From: Cryptomeria japonica
Lineage: Eukaryota > Streptophyta > Pinopsida > Cupressales > Cupressaceae
Assembly: GCF_030272615.1 (NCBI RefSeq)
Contig: NC_081406.1
Coordinates: 260,203,386-260,267,385 of the forward strand
Reading direction: 5' to 3'
DNA length: 64,000 nt
This document shows, in pieces, positions 49,599 to 61,427 of the stretch. The notes below the pieces were generated by a model. It saw only the letters and a program-made list of their open reading frames with translations, was not told the origin of the DNA and searched no databases. How positions within the stretch are numbered: the first letter of the stretch is position 1; each line of letters begins with the position of its first letter. A program made the translations under genes and the position numbers.

Positions 49599-52476
49599 CT
49601 ACCGGTGGAGGTAAGACTCCGAGCTGATTTCTAAGATACTCAAAAGTTTCCTTAGGCAAAGGTTTGTGAAAATATCTGCAAGCTGTTCTTTAGTATTCAC
49701 ATAAACCAGTTTTATCTCTTTTTCTTCAACTTTTTCCCTTAGAAAATTCAATTTGATAGAAACATGTTTTGTTTTAGAATGTAATACTGGATTCTTAGAT
49801 ATATCAATTGTTGCAGTGTTATCACAATATATAGTAATAGGTTCCTTACATTTTACCTTTATGTCTTTCAAAATTTGCTTAAGCCAAAGTACCTGTGTAT
49901 GGTTTGTTGCTGCTGCAACATATTCTGATTCTGCTGTTGATAAAGATGTACAACTCTGTTTCTTACTTAACCAAGAAACTAATCTCTTTCCAAGAAAGAA
50001 TGCTCCTCCAGTGGTGCTTTTTCTATCATCCACATCTCCTGCCCAATTTGCATCTGTGTATGCATATAGATCAAAATTTTCATCTTTAGAATACCATAAT
50101 CCAAGATTTGTTGTGCCTTGTAAGTACCGAAAAATCCTTTTTACTACTGATTCATGATTTTCCCTAGGATTACTCTGAAATCTAGAAACTATATATACTG
50201 CATTCATAATATCAGGTCTGGTTTGTGTCAAATACAGTAATCCTCCTATTATAGATTTGTGTCTAGTTGGATTAATAGGTGTAGATTCATCCCTTTGAGA
50301 TAATTTGTCATTTGTAGTCATAGGTGCGCTTACTAGTTTAGAGTTCTCCATCCCAAATTTCCTAAGTAGTTCTTTCAAGTACTTAGATTGACTCAAAAAT
50401 ATGCCTTTATCAGTCTGTAAAATACTTGCATAATCAAGATGTCATCATTAGTTACTTTGTAGTATAAATTGCTATCTGCATTTCCTTTAGTAAAACCAAT
50501 CTTTAAAAGATACTTATCCAGTCTTGCATACCAAGCTCTTGGAGCTTGTTTTAATCCATACAGAGCTTTTCTTAATCTGTGAACCATATCATTGTCATCT
50601 GTCAAGGAAAATCCATTAGGTTGTTAAATATAGACTTCCTCTTCAAGATCTCCATTCAAGAATGCACATTTAATATCCATTTGATAAACTTTGTAATCCT
50701 TGTGAGTTGTAAAGGCCAAGAATAATCTAACTGCCTTAATTCTGGCTACCGGTGCAAAGGTTTCATTGTAATCAACTCCTTCTTTCTGAGAATATCCCTT
50801 ACACACTAGTCTTGCTTTATTTCTGACAACCTTACCATCTTCATTGAGTTTGTTTCTAAATACCCATTTGGTTCCAATTACATTTTTATTTTCAGGCTGG
50901 GGAACTAATGTCCAAGTATTATTTTTCTCAATTTGTCCTAATTCTTCTTCCATAGCTTTAATCCAAAATTTATCTTCACATGCCTCATTGATAGATAATG
51001 GTTCAATTTGAGAAATAAGACATACCTCTTCATTCACCAATCTTCCTCTTGGCATGACTCCTTTAAGTTTCCTTCCAATTATCCGATCTTCAGAATGATT
51101 CAGTCTTACATACTGGGGTGTCTTAGTCTATTGTTGTTCTTCAATTACTGTGGAATCCTCTGATGATACCAGAGTAACTGGATCATCATTCTGTATCGGT
51201 GGATTTACTGTTGGTTCATTTTTCATAATTTCTGTTACCAGTTCAGAGTCTATATACCTTGAAGTTCCTCTGAATTGTTCATCAATCTTTACATTTGTAC
51301 TTTCAACAATTTTCTGTAATCTTTTATTAAAACATCTATAAGCTTTACTCTTAGATGAATAACCAAGAAATATTCCTTCATCATTTCTAGGATCAAACTT
51401 GCCAATATACTCATCTCTTCTAATATAACATTTACTTCCAAAAATTCTAAAATACTTAAGAGTAGGAGTATTACCAAACCCTAGTTCATGAGGGGTCATA
51501 GTGGTTTCACCTTTGATGTGAACTTTGTTGAATGTATAGACAACAGTGCTTACTGCCTCTCTCCAGTACACATGTGGTAGATTTGCTTTAGATAACATAC
51601 TTCTTGCTGCATCCAAAATAGTTATGTTTTTCCTTTCAACAACTCCATTCTGTTGTGGTGTCTGAGGTGCTGATAACTGTCTTTTGATTCCATTTACTTC
51701 ACATAATGTATTAAAATCTCTAGATGTGAATTCTCCTCCTTGATCTGATCTTAAACATTTAATTTTCTTACCGATTTCATTTTCAACCATTGCTTTGAAT
51801 AGCTTGAACTTCCCAAGTGCTTCTAATTTTTCTTTGAGAAAATTAACCCAACACATTCTAGAATAATCATCAATAATTAGCATGAAATATCTATCACCTT
51901 GTAAGCTTTTAGTTCTAGCTGGACCACATAAATCAGTGTGAATTAAATCAAGAGCATTATTGGATTTTTCTGGAATACTTTTGAAACTAGCTCTAACTTG
52001 TTTTCCAAACTGACATTCCTTGCAAATTGTATTATGAGGTTTCACAATTTTAGGTGATCTCTAACTGCCTTAGAAGTACTGATTTTTATCATGCAATCAA
52101 AATTTACATGACATAGTCTTTTATGCCATAACCAACTTTCATCTATATGTGCAATTAAGCATGCCTTTTCATTGTTATTCAAATGAAAGATATTACCTCT
52201 AGTCTGATTACCGGTTACAATTTCCAAACCAGTTCTATTCATGATTTTGCATTTTCCATTTTTAAATTGTAACTGAAAACCTTTCTCAACTAATTGACCA
52301 ACACTTAAAATATTGTGTTTTAATCCTTCAACATAGTAGACATTGTTAGTGTTATGTTTACCATCAAGAGATATTGAACCCTTACCTTTGATTGAACAGG
52401 CTTTGTCATCTCCGAATCTTACTAAACCTCCATTATATTCTTGAAAGTTCAAGAATTTACCTTTGTCTCCAGTCAT
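49599..52476 (-). pseudogene. pol: copia pol: protease end, integrase, reverse transcriptase, RNase H
   Basis: Pieces in order on the minus strand: GAG-pre-integrase (YVEGLKHNILSVGQL, LWHKRLCHVNFD; 52,476-52,042), a small frameshift, then integrase (CKECQFGKQVRASF; Asp in LIHTDLCGP, Asp in RSDQGGEF, Glu in NGVVERKN; 52,045-51,128). After a stop at 51,128 comes RT (KWVFRNKLNEDGKVV, YQMDIKCAFLNGDLEEEVYI; 51,055-50,624). Another stop leads to [16 protein letters not shown] (50,605-50,393). Between NDDILIMQ and GIFLSQSKYLKEL a segment of some tens of codons that should hold YVDD is missing. RNase H follows (TDANWAGDVDDRKSTTGGAF, LSTAESEYVAAA, KEQLADIFTN; 50,396-49,599). Confidence 0.93.
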
Positions 52477-52491
52477 GTGATGTGAGCATCC

Positions 52492-53622
52492 TCAGTCAAT
52501 AATCCATTCATCCTTGGATTCAACTTTAGCTGCTAGGGCTTGTTCTACCGGTTGAGAAATAGGTACTGGTTGATCTTCTGTTATAGCAACAAAGACCCAT
52601 CCATTGTCTGCTGGATCCTCATCAGAATCATCAGTCACACCTTCATCATCAATGTAACAAGATTTATCTTTGTTTTTCTTAAATCTATATCTCTGATATT
52701 CAAGATTATGTTTGTGTGTCCTTCTAGCTTCTTCTCTTAGTCTAGCATGTCTATCAGGGCATCTTGAAGCCATATGACCAATCTTATTGTAGTTGAAACA
52801 TTTAAAGGGTGCTTTACCTTCATACATACTTCCAATTGGACCTTTTGGCATTTTTCTTGCAAATAGTGCTTCAAGTTCTTCAAGCTCTTCATTCTCCTTC
52901 CTAGTTTCTTCAAGTTCTCTTGCATAAAAGGCTCTCCAGTCTGATTTGTCGAAGGATGGAGCAGATGATGTTGATGCTTTGAAGGCCAAATCAGTTTTTA
53001 TAGTAGCAACAGGACCAAATTCTTCAATTTCAAAAGCTGAAAGTTTTCCAATCAATGTATCCCTAGTTACTAATGTATTAGGCATTGTTCTCAACTCATT
53101 TATAGCAGTAACATTCATTTTGTATGCCGGTGGTAAACCTCTTAAGATTTTTGAAACAATCTCATCTTCACTCAAGGTTCCTCCACAACATTTGATACCC
53201 AAAACAATTTCATTTACTCTTTCCATAAAAGCAGAAATCCTTTCATCTTCTTCCATTTTCAGATGTTCATACCTAACTCGGAAGTTTTCAAGTTTTGCAA
53301 TTTTGACTATGGAATCCCCTTCATTTAGTGTTTCCAAATGATCCCAAATAGATTTTGCAGTGGATCTATCTGATAATCCCATGATTTGTTGATCTAATAA
53401 TGTGCTCAAAAGTGCTTCTCTTGCTTTGCAATCATTTTCTTCATCTTTGGCTAAAGTAATGGGAGCAGTCTGACCAGCTACAGTAGCAATATAACCATTC
53501 TTAGTAACTTCCCAGATGTCTTTACCAATGCAATTCAGATGTGTCTCCATTCTGATTTTCCATATCCCATAGTTGGTTCCATCAAGTTTAGGACTATCCT
53601 TTCTGAAATAATTAGTAGACAT
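52492..53622 (-). pseudogene. gag: copia gag, open frame ending at a nonsense codon in the protease site
   Basis: A 376-codon open frame from ATG at 53,622. It begins with the usual copia N-terminus (PKLDGTNYGIWKIRMETHL), then the UBN2 gag domain (AKSIWDHLETLNEGDSIVKI, LKMEEDERISAFMERVNEI, LRGLPPAYKMNV) and a CCHC-type knuckle CFNYNKIGHMASRC with the first pair altered to C-x2-Y. It ends DEWIID then TGA, followed by G-C-S-H-H-M. Relatives read Asp-Ser-Gly here, so the catalytic-site Ser codon TCA has become TGA (a transversion). Gag and pol are normally one frame in this group, so pol is cut off from its start. Confidence 0.93.
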
Positions 53623-53664
53623 TGGATCTCCTCAAGTTGTTAAACTTCTGCAAAAAGAGGACTA

Positions 53665-53677
53665 GGCTCTGATACCA
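53665..53677 (-). other. copia primer binding site
   Basis: Minus strand TGGTATCAGAGCC, complementary to the 3' part of initiator Met-tRNA, two bases inside the 5' LTR end. Confidence 0.92.
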
Positions 53678-53679
53678 AT

Positions 53680-54718
53680 TGTAGGTCCCAGAGACAATTG
53701 AGAGGGGGGGATGAATCAGTTGTCTAATAAATTCAAACCAAAAACTTATTAACCAACTTAATGCTTAATACCGGTAAATTAGTTAAGTATGCTGGTGGAC
53801 AATGTTAACAGAAAATTGTTGTGCCGGTAAGAATTAATGCATGACACATAAGCACAAAGTCATCCACAACACATGACACCAATATTTGTATGTGGAAACC
53901 CTGTAAGGGGAAAAACCATGGTGGGAAACCTCACCCACAATCAGATGATACTACTGCAGATAGTAAGTGTACAAGAGGGGTCTGCACATGCAGAAAGGCC
54001 AACAGCCTAGAGGTCACTGCTCAATCACAAATGGGAGTCACACTGACTACAGTTGGATGGTTAAATCCAATGAGAATGTACTGCACAAAATAACATCTTC
54101 ATATGCTCGATTCAGTACCGGTGTAATGCTGATATGCTTCTACAAAAACCTAACTTCACCTTCAAATGATGTCTTCATGTATATCCTTGCTTGTTCTCAC
54201 ATATACCTTTCCTTAGATCTTTTTTGCATTCCACACTTGATCTTACAAATAAGATCTTACATTTATACCATACCCTAAGACCAATTTTAGTAGGTCGGCT
54301 CTACAAGATATTACAATAAAAACATTTTACAAACAATGCAATAACCGATTGAACATGTCGGCTTAATGCATTTACAACAATAATAAATCATCTCCATAGC
54401 GTGCCATGCTGATCTAGAAAAGATAAACCTGTCGGTGTAACCCTAGATAACCTGGACCTATTTGCCGGTAAAAGCAAATATGCAAATGAGAATATACCAA
54501 TGATTATTACTTCAAAGTAAAGTGTCCACATGATGTCTTTGACATTACCAAGTGTCTTCCATGTCAATGCAGGTACCGATGAACATTATATCCTGTCGGT
54601 TAACCATATACCGGTAACTATTTGCACAATTTACTATTTGCCAGTGAATGTTGTTGGATCTCCAAAGTAGGTGTATTTAGCAGGTGTTGACATCAATGAC
54701 AAAACCATACCAAAATAC

Positions 54719-54720
<2 letters not shown>
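53680..54720 (-). repeat. copia 5' LTR (1,041 bp)
   Basis: Minus strand TGGTATTTTGG (54,720 downward) to GGGACCTACA (53,680), with 5'-TG and 3'-CA intact. It carries AAGATCTTATTTGTAAGATC inverted repeats and the TACCGGT motifs shared with the 3' LTR. The element's own promoter should lie here, though no strong TATA box stands out. Confidence 0.93.
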
Positions 54721-54765
<45 letters not shown>

Positions 54766-54804
54766 ACATCTTCGCCATCATCATCACCATCATCACCATC
54801 ACCG

Positions 54805-54854
<50 letters not shown>

Positions 54855-54893
54855 TTCTTCTTCTTCTTCTTCTTCTTCATCGTCATTGTGAAA
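54721..54893. repeat. CAT/ATC and TTC trinucleotide repeat coding for acidic tracts of tnp2
   Basis: About 140 bases of CAT/CAC/CGT repeats, then a TTC run. On the minus strand these read as Glu runs followed by long Asp runs with Gly interruptions, continuous with the DUF4216-like exon at 54,894. The copia element entered this repeat at 54,720; the rest is at 48,128-48,189. His-rich, Met-rich and Ile-rich frames here are artefacts of the repeat. Confidence 0.9.
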
Positions 54894-55253
54894 CTATTGA
54901 TCGTGATCATCATCCACTTCATCTTCTACTTCTTCAGTATCTTCTTCTTTAGTATCTTCTTCTTCCATCACATTATACTTTCTTGGCCTTCCTCTTGGAT
55001 CATGTCTAACAATAAATGACCAACCCAGTTTTTGTGGAACCTCTGAGTAATATACTTGCTCACATTGGCTTGGAAGAACATAGGGCTCATCCCCAACTGG
55101 TTCAAATGACCTTGTATTTAGTATTATAAAACCATTGTCATGTTCAATAATAGTTCTATCAGGATCATTTTTATTCAATCGTAGCCTGTACCATTTGACA
55201 ATGAACAAAACTAATTTGAAGGAATTAAAGTCACACTCAAGTATATCATCCAA
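54894..55253 (-). pseudogene. CACTA tnp2 C-terminal DUF4216-like exon
   Basis: Minus strand frame with LECDFNSFKLVLFIVKWYRL, then GFIILNTRSFEPVGDEPYVL and QCEQVYYSEVPQKLGWSFIV, the conserved core of DUF4216, which lies at the C-terminal side of plant CACTA transposases. It continues into an acidic tail (EEEDTKEEDTEEVEDE) and, past a stop, into the Glu/Asp repeat. Upstream, at 55,679-55,497, a small exon gives SRRTLTWEGVASLVKEAH, also typical of these genes. Confidence 0.75.
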
Positions 55254-55824
55254 AATGCCATAGTATCTATTTTGAGACTATTGAGGATGAATTTCATTTC
55301 TCGATGAAATATTTGTCACCTCAAAGACTGCAGTGATGCCAGAATCACAAGTTTTCTTCGTGTCATCCAACTTTTTTATGCGAAATTTATGACCATTGCA
55401 GCACATAGCATTGTGGTGTTTTACCTACGATATGTCAAGCATGTAAAATTTATTGCATTGTGAGTTGATAAACATATGGGTGATTAATAAATTTATTCAT
55501 ACTTGTTTATCTCTTAAACCATATGCTAAATCAATTTCCCTTTGCGTAACATTGGAATCTCCATTCCGATGTGCTTCTTTAACCAATGAAGCCACACCTT
55601 CCCATGTTAATGTGCGTCTAGAATGTTGACAATGTTCAATCCATACCATCATCCAATTAAGATTGTTTGCAATATACAAATGTAGTGCATCCCACTCTCA
55701 ACCAACTGTACAAAAAATAAATAGACGTCTTACAATCGATTTATTTTAAAGATTAAGAATTAATTAACTACAATAACATCTTATAATTACCTCTCACTTT
55801 CCTCAATCTACCTTTCCCCATCAA

Positions 55825-56199
55825 TTACTCCCCTTCAAATTTGTTAATGGTGTTGGGATCCCAAATGCAATCCACATGGATCTTTGTTGCAAACTTAGGA
55901 AGATATTCAGAAATGTACACCATAGTCTGGTATACCATATATACCTCCACCATAAAACCCTCAGGATGTGCTCTTTGTCGAACCAAAGCCTTCAAAAATT
56001 TCAAGTGCCTCTCAACCATCCACATTGACCTAGTGTGTACAGGTCCACACAATTCAATCTCCTCAACTTGGTGTATGAGGTAGTGTTCTTGTGCATTGAA
56101 AAAAGCTGGAGGTAGACACTTTTGCATTTCACACATTAAATGAGGAATTTTTCTCTTCCAATATTTTATATCATCTTTATGGATTTCTTTACATGACAA
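55825..56199 (-). pseudogene. CACTA tnp2 DUF4218 exon
   Basis: Open minus-strand frame: IPHLMCEMQKCLPPAFFNAQ, EHYLIHQVEEIELCGPVHTR, SMWMVERHLKFLKALVRQRA and HPEGFMVEVYMVY. This is the highly conserved DUF4218 block of plant En/Spm transposases. It is preceded by a plausible intron (acceptor near 56,205) and followed by a short linker before the small exon at 55.6 kb. The domain itself has no stop. Its activity is unlikely given breaks elsewhere in the gene. Confidence 0.9.
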
Positions 56200-56299
56200 C
56201 CACCTACAAGGTATTCAAGATGCAAAAAAATATATGACATAAGAAGTAAAACAAATCACAAATATAATATCTATACAACGAAATAAACAAATATCACTA

Positions 56300-58160
56300 C
56301 TTACCTCATGTATTTTCCAAGATCATATATGACTTGCTTGACATTATTGTCAAAGTCGTCTGGGAGAGATAGAGGTAGAACGTACTGCAACAATTATAAA
56401 ATTATCTTTTCATTTTTTTGTAACATAATGAAAAGTACACATACGCGTAGTACTTAAATACATACTAAAAACACAAGAACATGAATTACCTTAATGAAGG
56501 TATGCCAATCATGCATTTTCATCCCTGGCCCAAATTCACTTTTCTTTGATATGAGATTGTTTATGTTCGTAGCAAATCCTATGGGAAATCGAATTTTTCG
56601 TATGACTTCTTTTATAGCATTGCTTTGCTAGTCTATTAATAACAAAGGAAGCTCACTTATATTAATCTGGTCTCCATGGCTATTTGATTGAATGACATTT
56701 ATCATTGCATGATTGGAATCCTAAATGTCACTACATATTTTGACAATTTTTTCTTTGTCACGCCTTCCATCCAATATTTTCCATAATGTCTCTGTTATAT
56801 TCTTTCCAATATGCATACTATCAAACAAATGAACAATTTGTTACTGCTCATAGTAGGGCAACCTACTAAATTGTTGGGGATAACTTTTTATTCCCTTAGG
56901 AAGGTGGTCATTTATGCCTTCACGACCTTCATGATCATCAATCACATCATCAGTAAACAAAACAAAATAGAAAAGATGTTTTATGACAAACCAATAGATG
57001 GAAGGGCATTACCTTGATGATTAATTCTATTATATTCCAACTTCCACAGGTGAGGTGTCATTCTTCGCGTCTTTGATGTATTCTCTTCTTTCCCATTGAA
57101 AAGATGTTTTTTCAGTATTTCGATACTTGTGATTTTTGTGCAGAAAGTGCCTATACTCATCAAACACCTACTTTCCTAAACTTTTTGAATGACGAGATTT
57201 CGTCTTTGGACCACAAACAAGACATGCAAATTTTCCCTTTATTTGAAGACCTACAAGATAATGTATAATTGGATTAAATATGATAATTTTTTGAATTATA
57301 ATGTTCATGCACAACTTAAACACTATAACATACCACAAAAATGTGTTAGCCCTGGGGCATCGTGTATTGTCTATAGAAGCATCACATGGAATTGAAATTG
57401 TCTTTGTCCTATTGGTCTAGAGACATCATACATAGTGACACCATTCCATAACTCCAACAACTCATCGATAAGAGGCTCGATATATACATTCATATCTTTA
57501 ACTTGGTACTTACCTAATCGAATGAACAAAAACATTACATAATTATTATGACCATTTTATTGCAATATTTATAATTAAATTTAGACGACTATATTTAACT
57601 GATAAAATACCTGGAACAATCATTGCCAACATTATGTGCTCCCTCTTTATTGACATCCATGGAGGAATGTTATTGTTGATAACAAAAACAAGCCACACTG
57701 AGTAAACAGATCTCATCTCTCCAAATGGATTGACACCGTCCACTGCCAATGAAAGCCTAAGATTACGAGGTTCTTCTTTAAAGTGTGGCCACTTTTTCTC
57801 TATATCCATAAATGCTGAACCATCCACAGACATTCAAATAATGTCATCTCGACTTCTATTGCATGCATGGTAATCCATAAATTGTACCAAGCTAGTGCGC
57901 TTGAATAATCGTTGCATACGTGGAATAATGGGCATATAGCGAAGAACCTTGCGAGGAACCCTTTTTGTTATTTGATCTATTTGATATCTACTGATATGAC
58001 ATTCAGGGCATTCAGTTCAAAATTCATGTTGTTTGTGCTATATAATATGATCATTGGGACAAGCATCTATTACTTGATACTCCATTCCAATATCTTTCAT
58101 AACGGCAGATAATTCTCGGTATGAGCGAGGTAGAATATTTGATGGTGGTAACAAAAACTC
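56300..58160 (-). pseudogene. tnp2-like: CACTA transposase core (tnp2 family)
   Basis: Catalyses cut-and-paste transposition of the element. Minus-strand exons carry RKVLRYMPIIPR (about 57,950), DYHACNRSRDDII then TGA where relatives have Arg (CGA to TGA), MSVDGSAFMDIEKKWPHF, then LRLSLAVDGVNPFGEMRSVY (57,770-57,690, with the first catalytic-type Asp in VDGVNPFG), PPWMSIKREHIMLAMIVPG, a zinc-type LQIKGKFACLVCG (57,240) and KEENTSKTRRMTPHLWKLEY (57,100). Further pieces run to 56,300 (KNVTE/ILDGRRDKE-type blocks and PTGFATNI-like). Several introns with GT-AG borders are visible. Multiple stops mean it is non-functional in this copy. Confidence 0.85.
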
Positions 58161-58933
58161 ACCTATCAATCTACAACAACAAAATATAATTTGTTATAAT
58201 AAAGAATATTAATGGTACAACATGATTCACAGTTTATTATGACATATATGACATGCCTTAACATACATGACATTGTTATGTTGGATAAACCATTCATAAC
58301 CTTCAAGTTCACCAACAACAATACAACAAAGAGAAGAGTTGCATGTGAGCCTTTGTAAAGGGCCTCAGATGCCTTCTTAAGTAGAGGGACATCATGAACA
58401 ACATCAAGGTCATCTTCATCATCATGATCAGCTGCGTGAGTGCTAAATGAGTCATGGATCAATGTATTTGTACCATCATCTTCAATTGTGTTTTCTGGCT
58501 CATGATCGTCATCTTCCATGGGATCATTATCTTCAGCTTCAATATTCACACCTCCATGTTTGTCCACTTTGAAAACCATATTCTCAGGGTTGTGTTGATC
58601 CATACCATGTGCTCCGGGGTGCTCAACCTATATAAAATTGATATACATAAATAAACTGTGATCATGATCTCATCATCACGTGATTTATTATGTATATAAA
58701 TTATCAAAACAATATAATGAAAAACTTACCAATGGATGATAATCATGTCCACCTTCAATGTGACCATGTAGCCTACAATGTTTCTTTGCCGTTTTGATTA
58801 GAAGTCTTCTAGTCTTTAACCCCTTACAAATTTTGCACGGACAATAACATTTTCCATCACCTTTTCTTTTCAAGTTAGACCACAATCTAGCAATTGTCTC
58901 CTTATTTTGTTGTCCGTTGATATTGTCTGGCAT
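58161..58933 (-). pseudogene. CACTA transposase N-terminus (transposase-associated domain)
   Basis: The first exon starts ATG at 58,933 and ends at 58,730 before GTAAGT. It gives ARLWSNLKRKGDGKCYCPCK, CKGLKTRRL and AKKHCRLHGHIEGG, the Cys/His transposase-associated domain that precedes tnp2. The second exon begins at 58,627 after ATAG with VEHPGAHGMDQHNPEN, runs through an acidic stretch and ends in LLFVVLLLVNLKVMNGLSN, the conserved helix before the core. The start is chosen because no upstream in-frame extension resembles the family. Confidence 0.8.
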
Positions 58934-60448
58934 GGTCTTTCTTCACAAGCAAGAAAATAGAAATTATTATCTGACATGGTCTTTCCCTCAGGAGCTGGCA
59001 GATCTTGCTTCCATACTTTAATTCTGTTTTCTCAAAGGACAATCCTAAAAATCCATGCATTGAAAACAACTTTTTACACCTTTGTTGGTTGTGGTGGCAT
59101 CACAGAGAGTTTACATCAATAAATGAAGAACATGCCAATGCTTTTAATGCAGCAGTAGAAATCTATCTCTTATTCAATATCTCTAGTGAAACCCCCATGA
59201 TCTTTTGTTGGAGTAGAATTTGTTATATTCTAGAAAGGGTCTTGTCCTTTGTTGATGGGATAGTCATCTACCTCAAGAAATAACTGTTCTTTTCTCCAAC
59301 AAGAAGTGGAACTAAATGAAGATCTAGCACCATGAAATGAATCCTCAAAAGGATTACTATAGTTAGTTTTGGTAGATAATGATCTGGGTAAAATACTAAT
59401 GTGGCTTTACGAAACATTATGTACTAGCTTAGCATACTCTAACAACTTTGATGCGACATGCTACATCCAATTAAGTCTCCATCGGTATCTCTATTGTGTT
59501 TATGGATTGGGATTCAATGTACTCTTTTTATACACAGATTTTACTTTCAACTAAGGAGGTTTGTATGTACTTACTTGTCTTTCGATTGTATCCCTATTTC
59601 AAGAATTTCTTCTATCAACAAATCATTTGTTTTAAGTTGTACAAGTGGAAGCTTGAACATGCCTTCCATGCTAGCCTTGTTGATACGTTCAACACCATCT
59701 TGTGCAACAAATCTTTAGAACTCCATTTTTCTGAATTGAAGAGTGAGTAGTAGGGACAATCTAGGACACTTACAAAGGTTTTGCAAGAGAGATAAATAGA
59801 CCTAAATATTATGGCTTAATAATGATCAATAGGTAAATAGATAAGAAACTCTCAATATCAAAATGACTTTCTCAATTGTCTTTACTAGAAATGGATAGAT
59901 CTGCTAATAATGGCTTTATGACTATATGCCAACTTTAGACTCAATCCAAGAAGAGCTAGAACTAATATGTGATATCTAGATTTATGATCTCTATAATATA
60001 ACTATCCCATAATTATGTTTCCACGCATCTATACCACAACACAAACATCATGCTAGTGTTCAGCCATAGCAATTGATATCCTAATTATAGAATGTGAAAT
60101 ATGCACATAACTATGAATAAAGATTAAGAAAAACAAAGAAAGATGCTTATTGCAAACATAAATGACTAATGGACAAGAATTGAATTCATTGTAGATAGTT
60201 TTGAATATCAAATTCACTTATTTGTGTGCATTTAGTAACTCATGTACTTGTGGCCAACCATTTATCTCTTTCATAAATTCACACTTATTAATAACATTAA
60301 ATGGCTGAGTAATTATGTTTTAGTTGAAATTGAAAATAAAATATTTTTTTTCAGGACAACTCACACTATTCCCTATCATATTTTAGACTCTCGGTTTTGT
60401 TAGTAGTGGTTTGATGTCTTTGGAGCTGATCATTGCATTTCTTTAGTT
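58934..60448. other. CACTA 5' region upstream of transposase, no gene recognised
   Basis: Should hold the transposase promoter and leader. Plus-strand frames of 60-90 codons at 59,005-59,750 show no motif. A pyrimidine tract with TTTTTTTCAG at about 60,344-60,354 could be an old splice acceptor of the PPR fragment that follows. Confidence 0.45.
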
Positions 60449-61186
60449 ATGGTTGCTAGCCTATTGCCAGCCTGTGCCAAAATGGGAGCTTTGGAACAGG
60501 GTATGGACATCCATCAAAGCATAAAAGATAGAGGAATTTTGTCAGATGTAGTTGCAACTGCACAAAATGGATTTGTTGAGAAGACTCTAGAAACTTTCAA
60601 GCAAATGCAATCAATAGGTGTAAAGCCAAATTCCACAACCGTTGCTACTATCCTCCCTGCTTGTGCGAAAATGGGAGATTTGGAATAGGGTATGGACATT
60701 CATCAAAGCATAAAGGATAGAGAAATTTTTTCAGATGTTGTAGTTGTAACTGCCCTGGTAGACATGTATGAAAAATGTGGAAGCATAGACAAGGCACGTG
60801 AATTGTTTGATAGAATGCCTGAAAGAAATGTTGTCTCATGGACTGCAACGATTGTTGGATATGCACAAAATGGATTTGTCGAAAAGGCTTTAGACACTTT
60901 CAAGCAAATGAAATTGGAAGGCATAAAGCCAAATTCCACAACCTTTGCCAGCATCCTCCCTGCCTGTGAAAAAATGGGAGCTTTGGAATAGGGTATGGAC
61001 ATCCATCAAAGCATAATGGATAGAGGAATTTTGTTAGGTGTTGTACTTGCAAATGCCCTGCTTGACATGAATGCAAAATGTGGAAACATGGGCAAGGCTC
61101 GTGAATTGTTTGATATGATGCTGCAAAGAGATGTGATCTCATGTGAACAATCAACATGCGCGTATACGGGAGGAAGGGATTGCTGA
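60449..61186 (+). pseudogene. PPR (PLS-type) gene fragment, three repeat blocks
   Basis: One plus-strand frame carries three near-identical blocks, each with LLPACAKMGALEQGMDIHQS, then VDMYEKCGSIDKARELFDRM and AQNGFVEKALDTFKQMK. Such proteins edit, splice or stabilise chloroplast or mitochondrial RNA. The first block lacks about 39 residues between DVVATA and QNGFVEK. TAG stops at 60,686 and 60,989 lie at the same place in two blocks, right before GMDIHQS, where the first block has CAG (Gln); both are C-to-T changes. The last repeat derails after DVISCEQ. No start or target peptide is seen. Its end lies about 240 bases from the CACTA subterminal region, so it may be a captured host fragment. 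Confidence 0.9.
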
Positions 61187-61427
61187 TACAAAATTGAATG
61201 CTCACTCCTTAATCACAGTTCTATGGTTTTACGAGATTAAACTAGGACAATTAACCACCACATGTATATTTTTTGCAACATGAAATTAAAAACTAGGGCA
61301 ATTTGAATCTACCTCCTGCATGGGATTGCCTTCGACGCGGGTTTGATGTTCTTGGGGGTTGAAGTATCCACGGATGCCTACGCAGGATTGCAATTCACAA
61401 ATGAATTCCTCGCCTCTTTTTTTATTT

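Larger units (their letters stand above)
48190..54720 (-). mobile_element. Ty1/copia LTR retrotransposon, nearly full length, inactive
   Basis: Complete architecture on the minus strand: 5' LTR 53,680-54,720, primer binding site, gag, protease, integrase, reverse transcriptase, RNase H, polypurine tract and 3' LTR 48,190-49,241. The two LTRs differ at about 10 of the first 330 bases by eye (about 3%), so it is the youngest dated insertion here. It lies in a trinucleotide ATC repeat inside the tnp2 gene, so the target duplication cannot be told from the repeat itself. It is dead: a nonsense codon hits the protease active site, and the catalytic YVDD of reverse transcriptase is deleted. Confidence 0.95.

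Noticed and set aside
54671-55019. His-rich, Ile/Phe-rich and Met-rich frames
   Set aside because: All are alternative readings of the ATC/TTC trinucleotide repeat; only the Asp/Glu frame continues a known gene.
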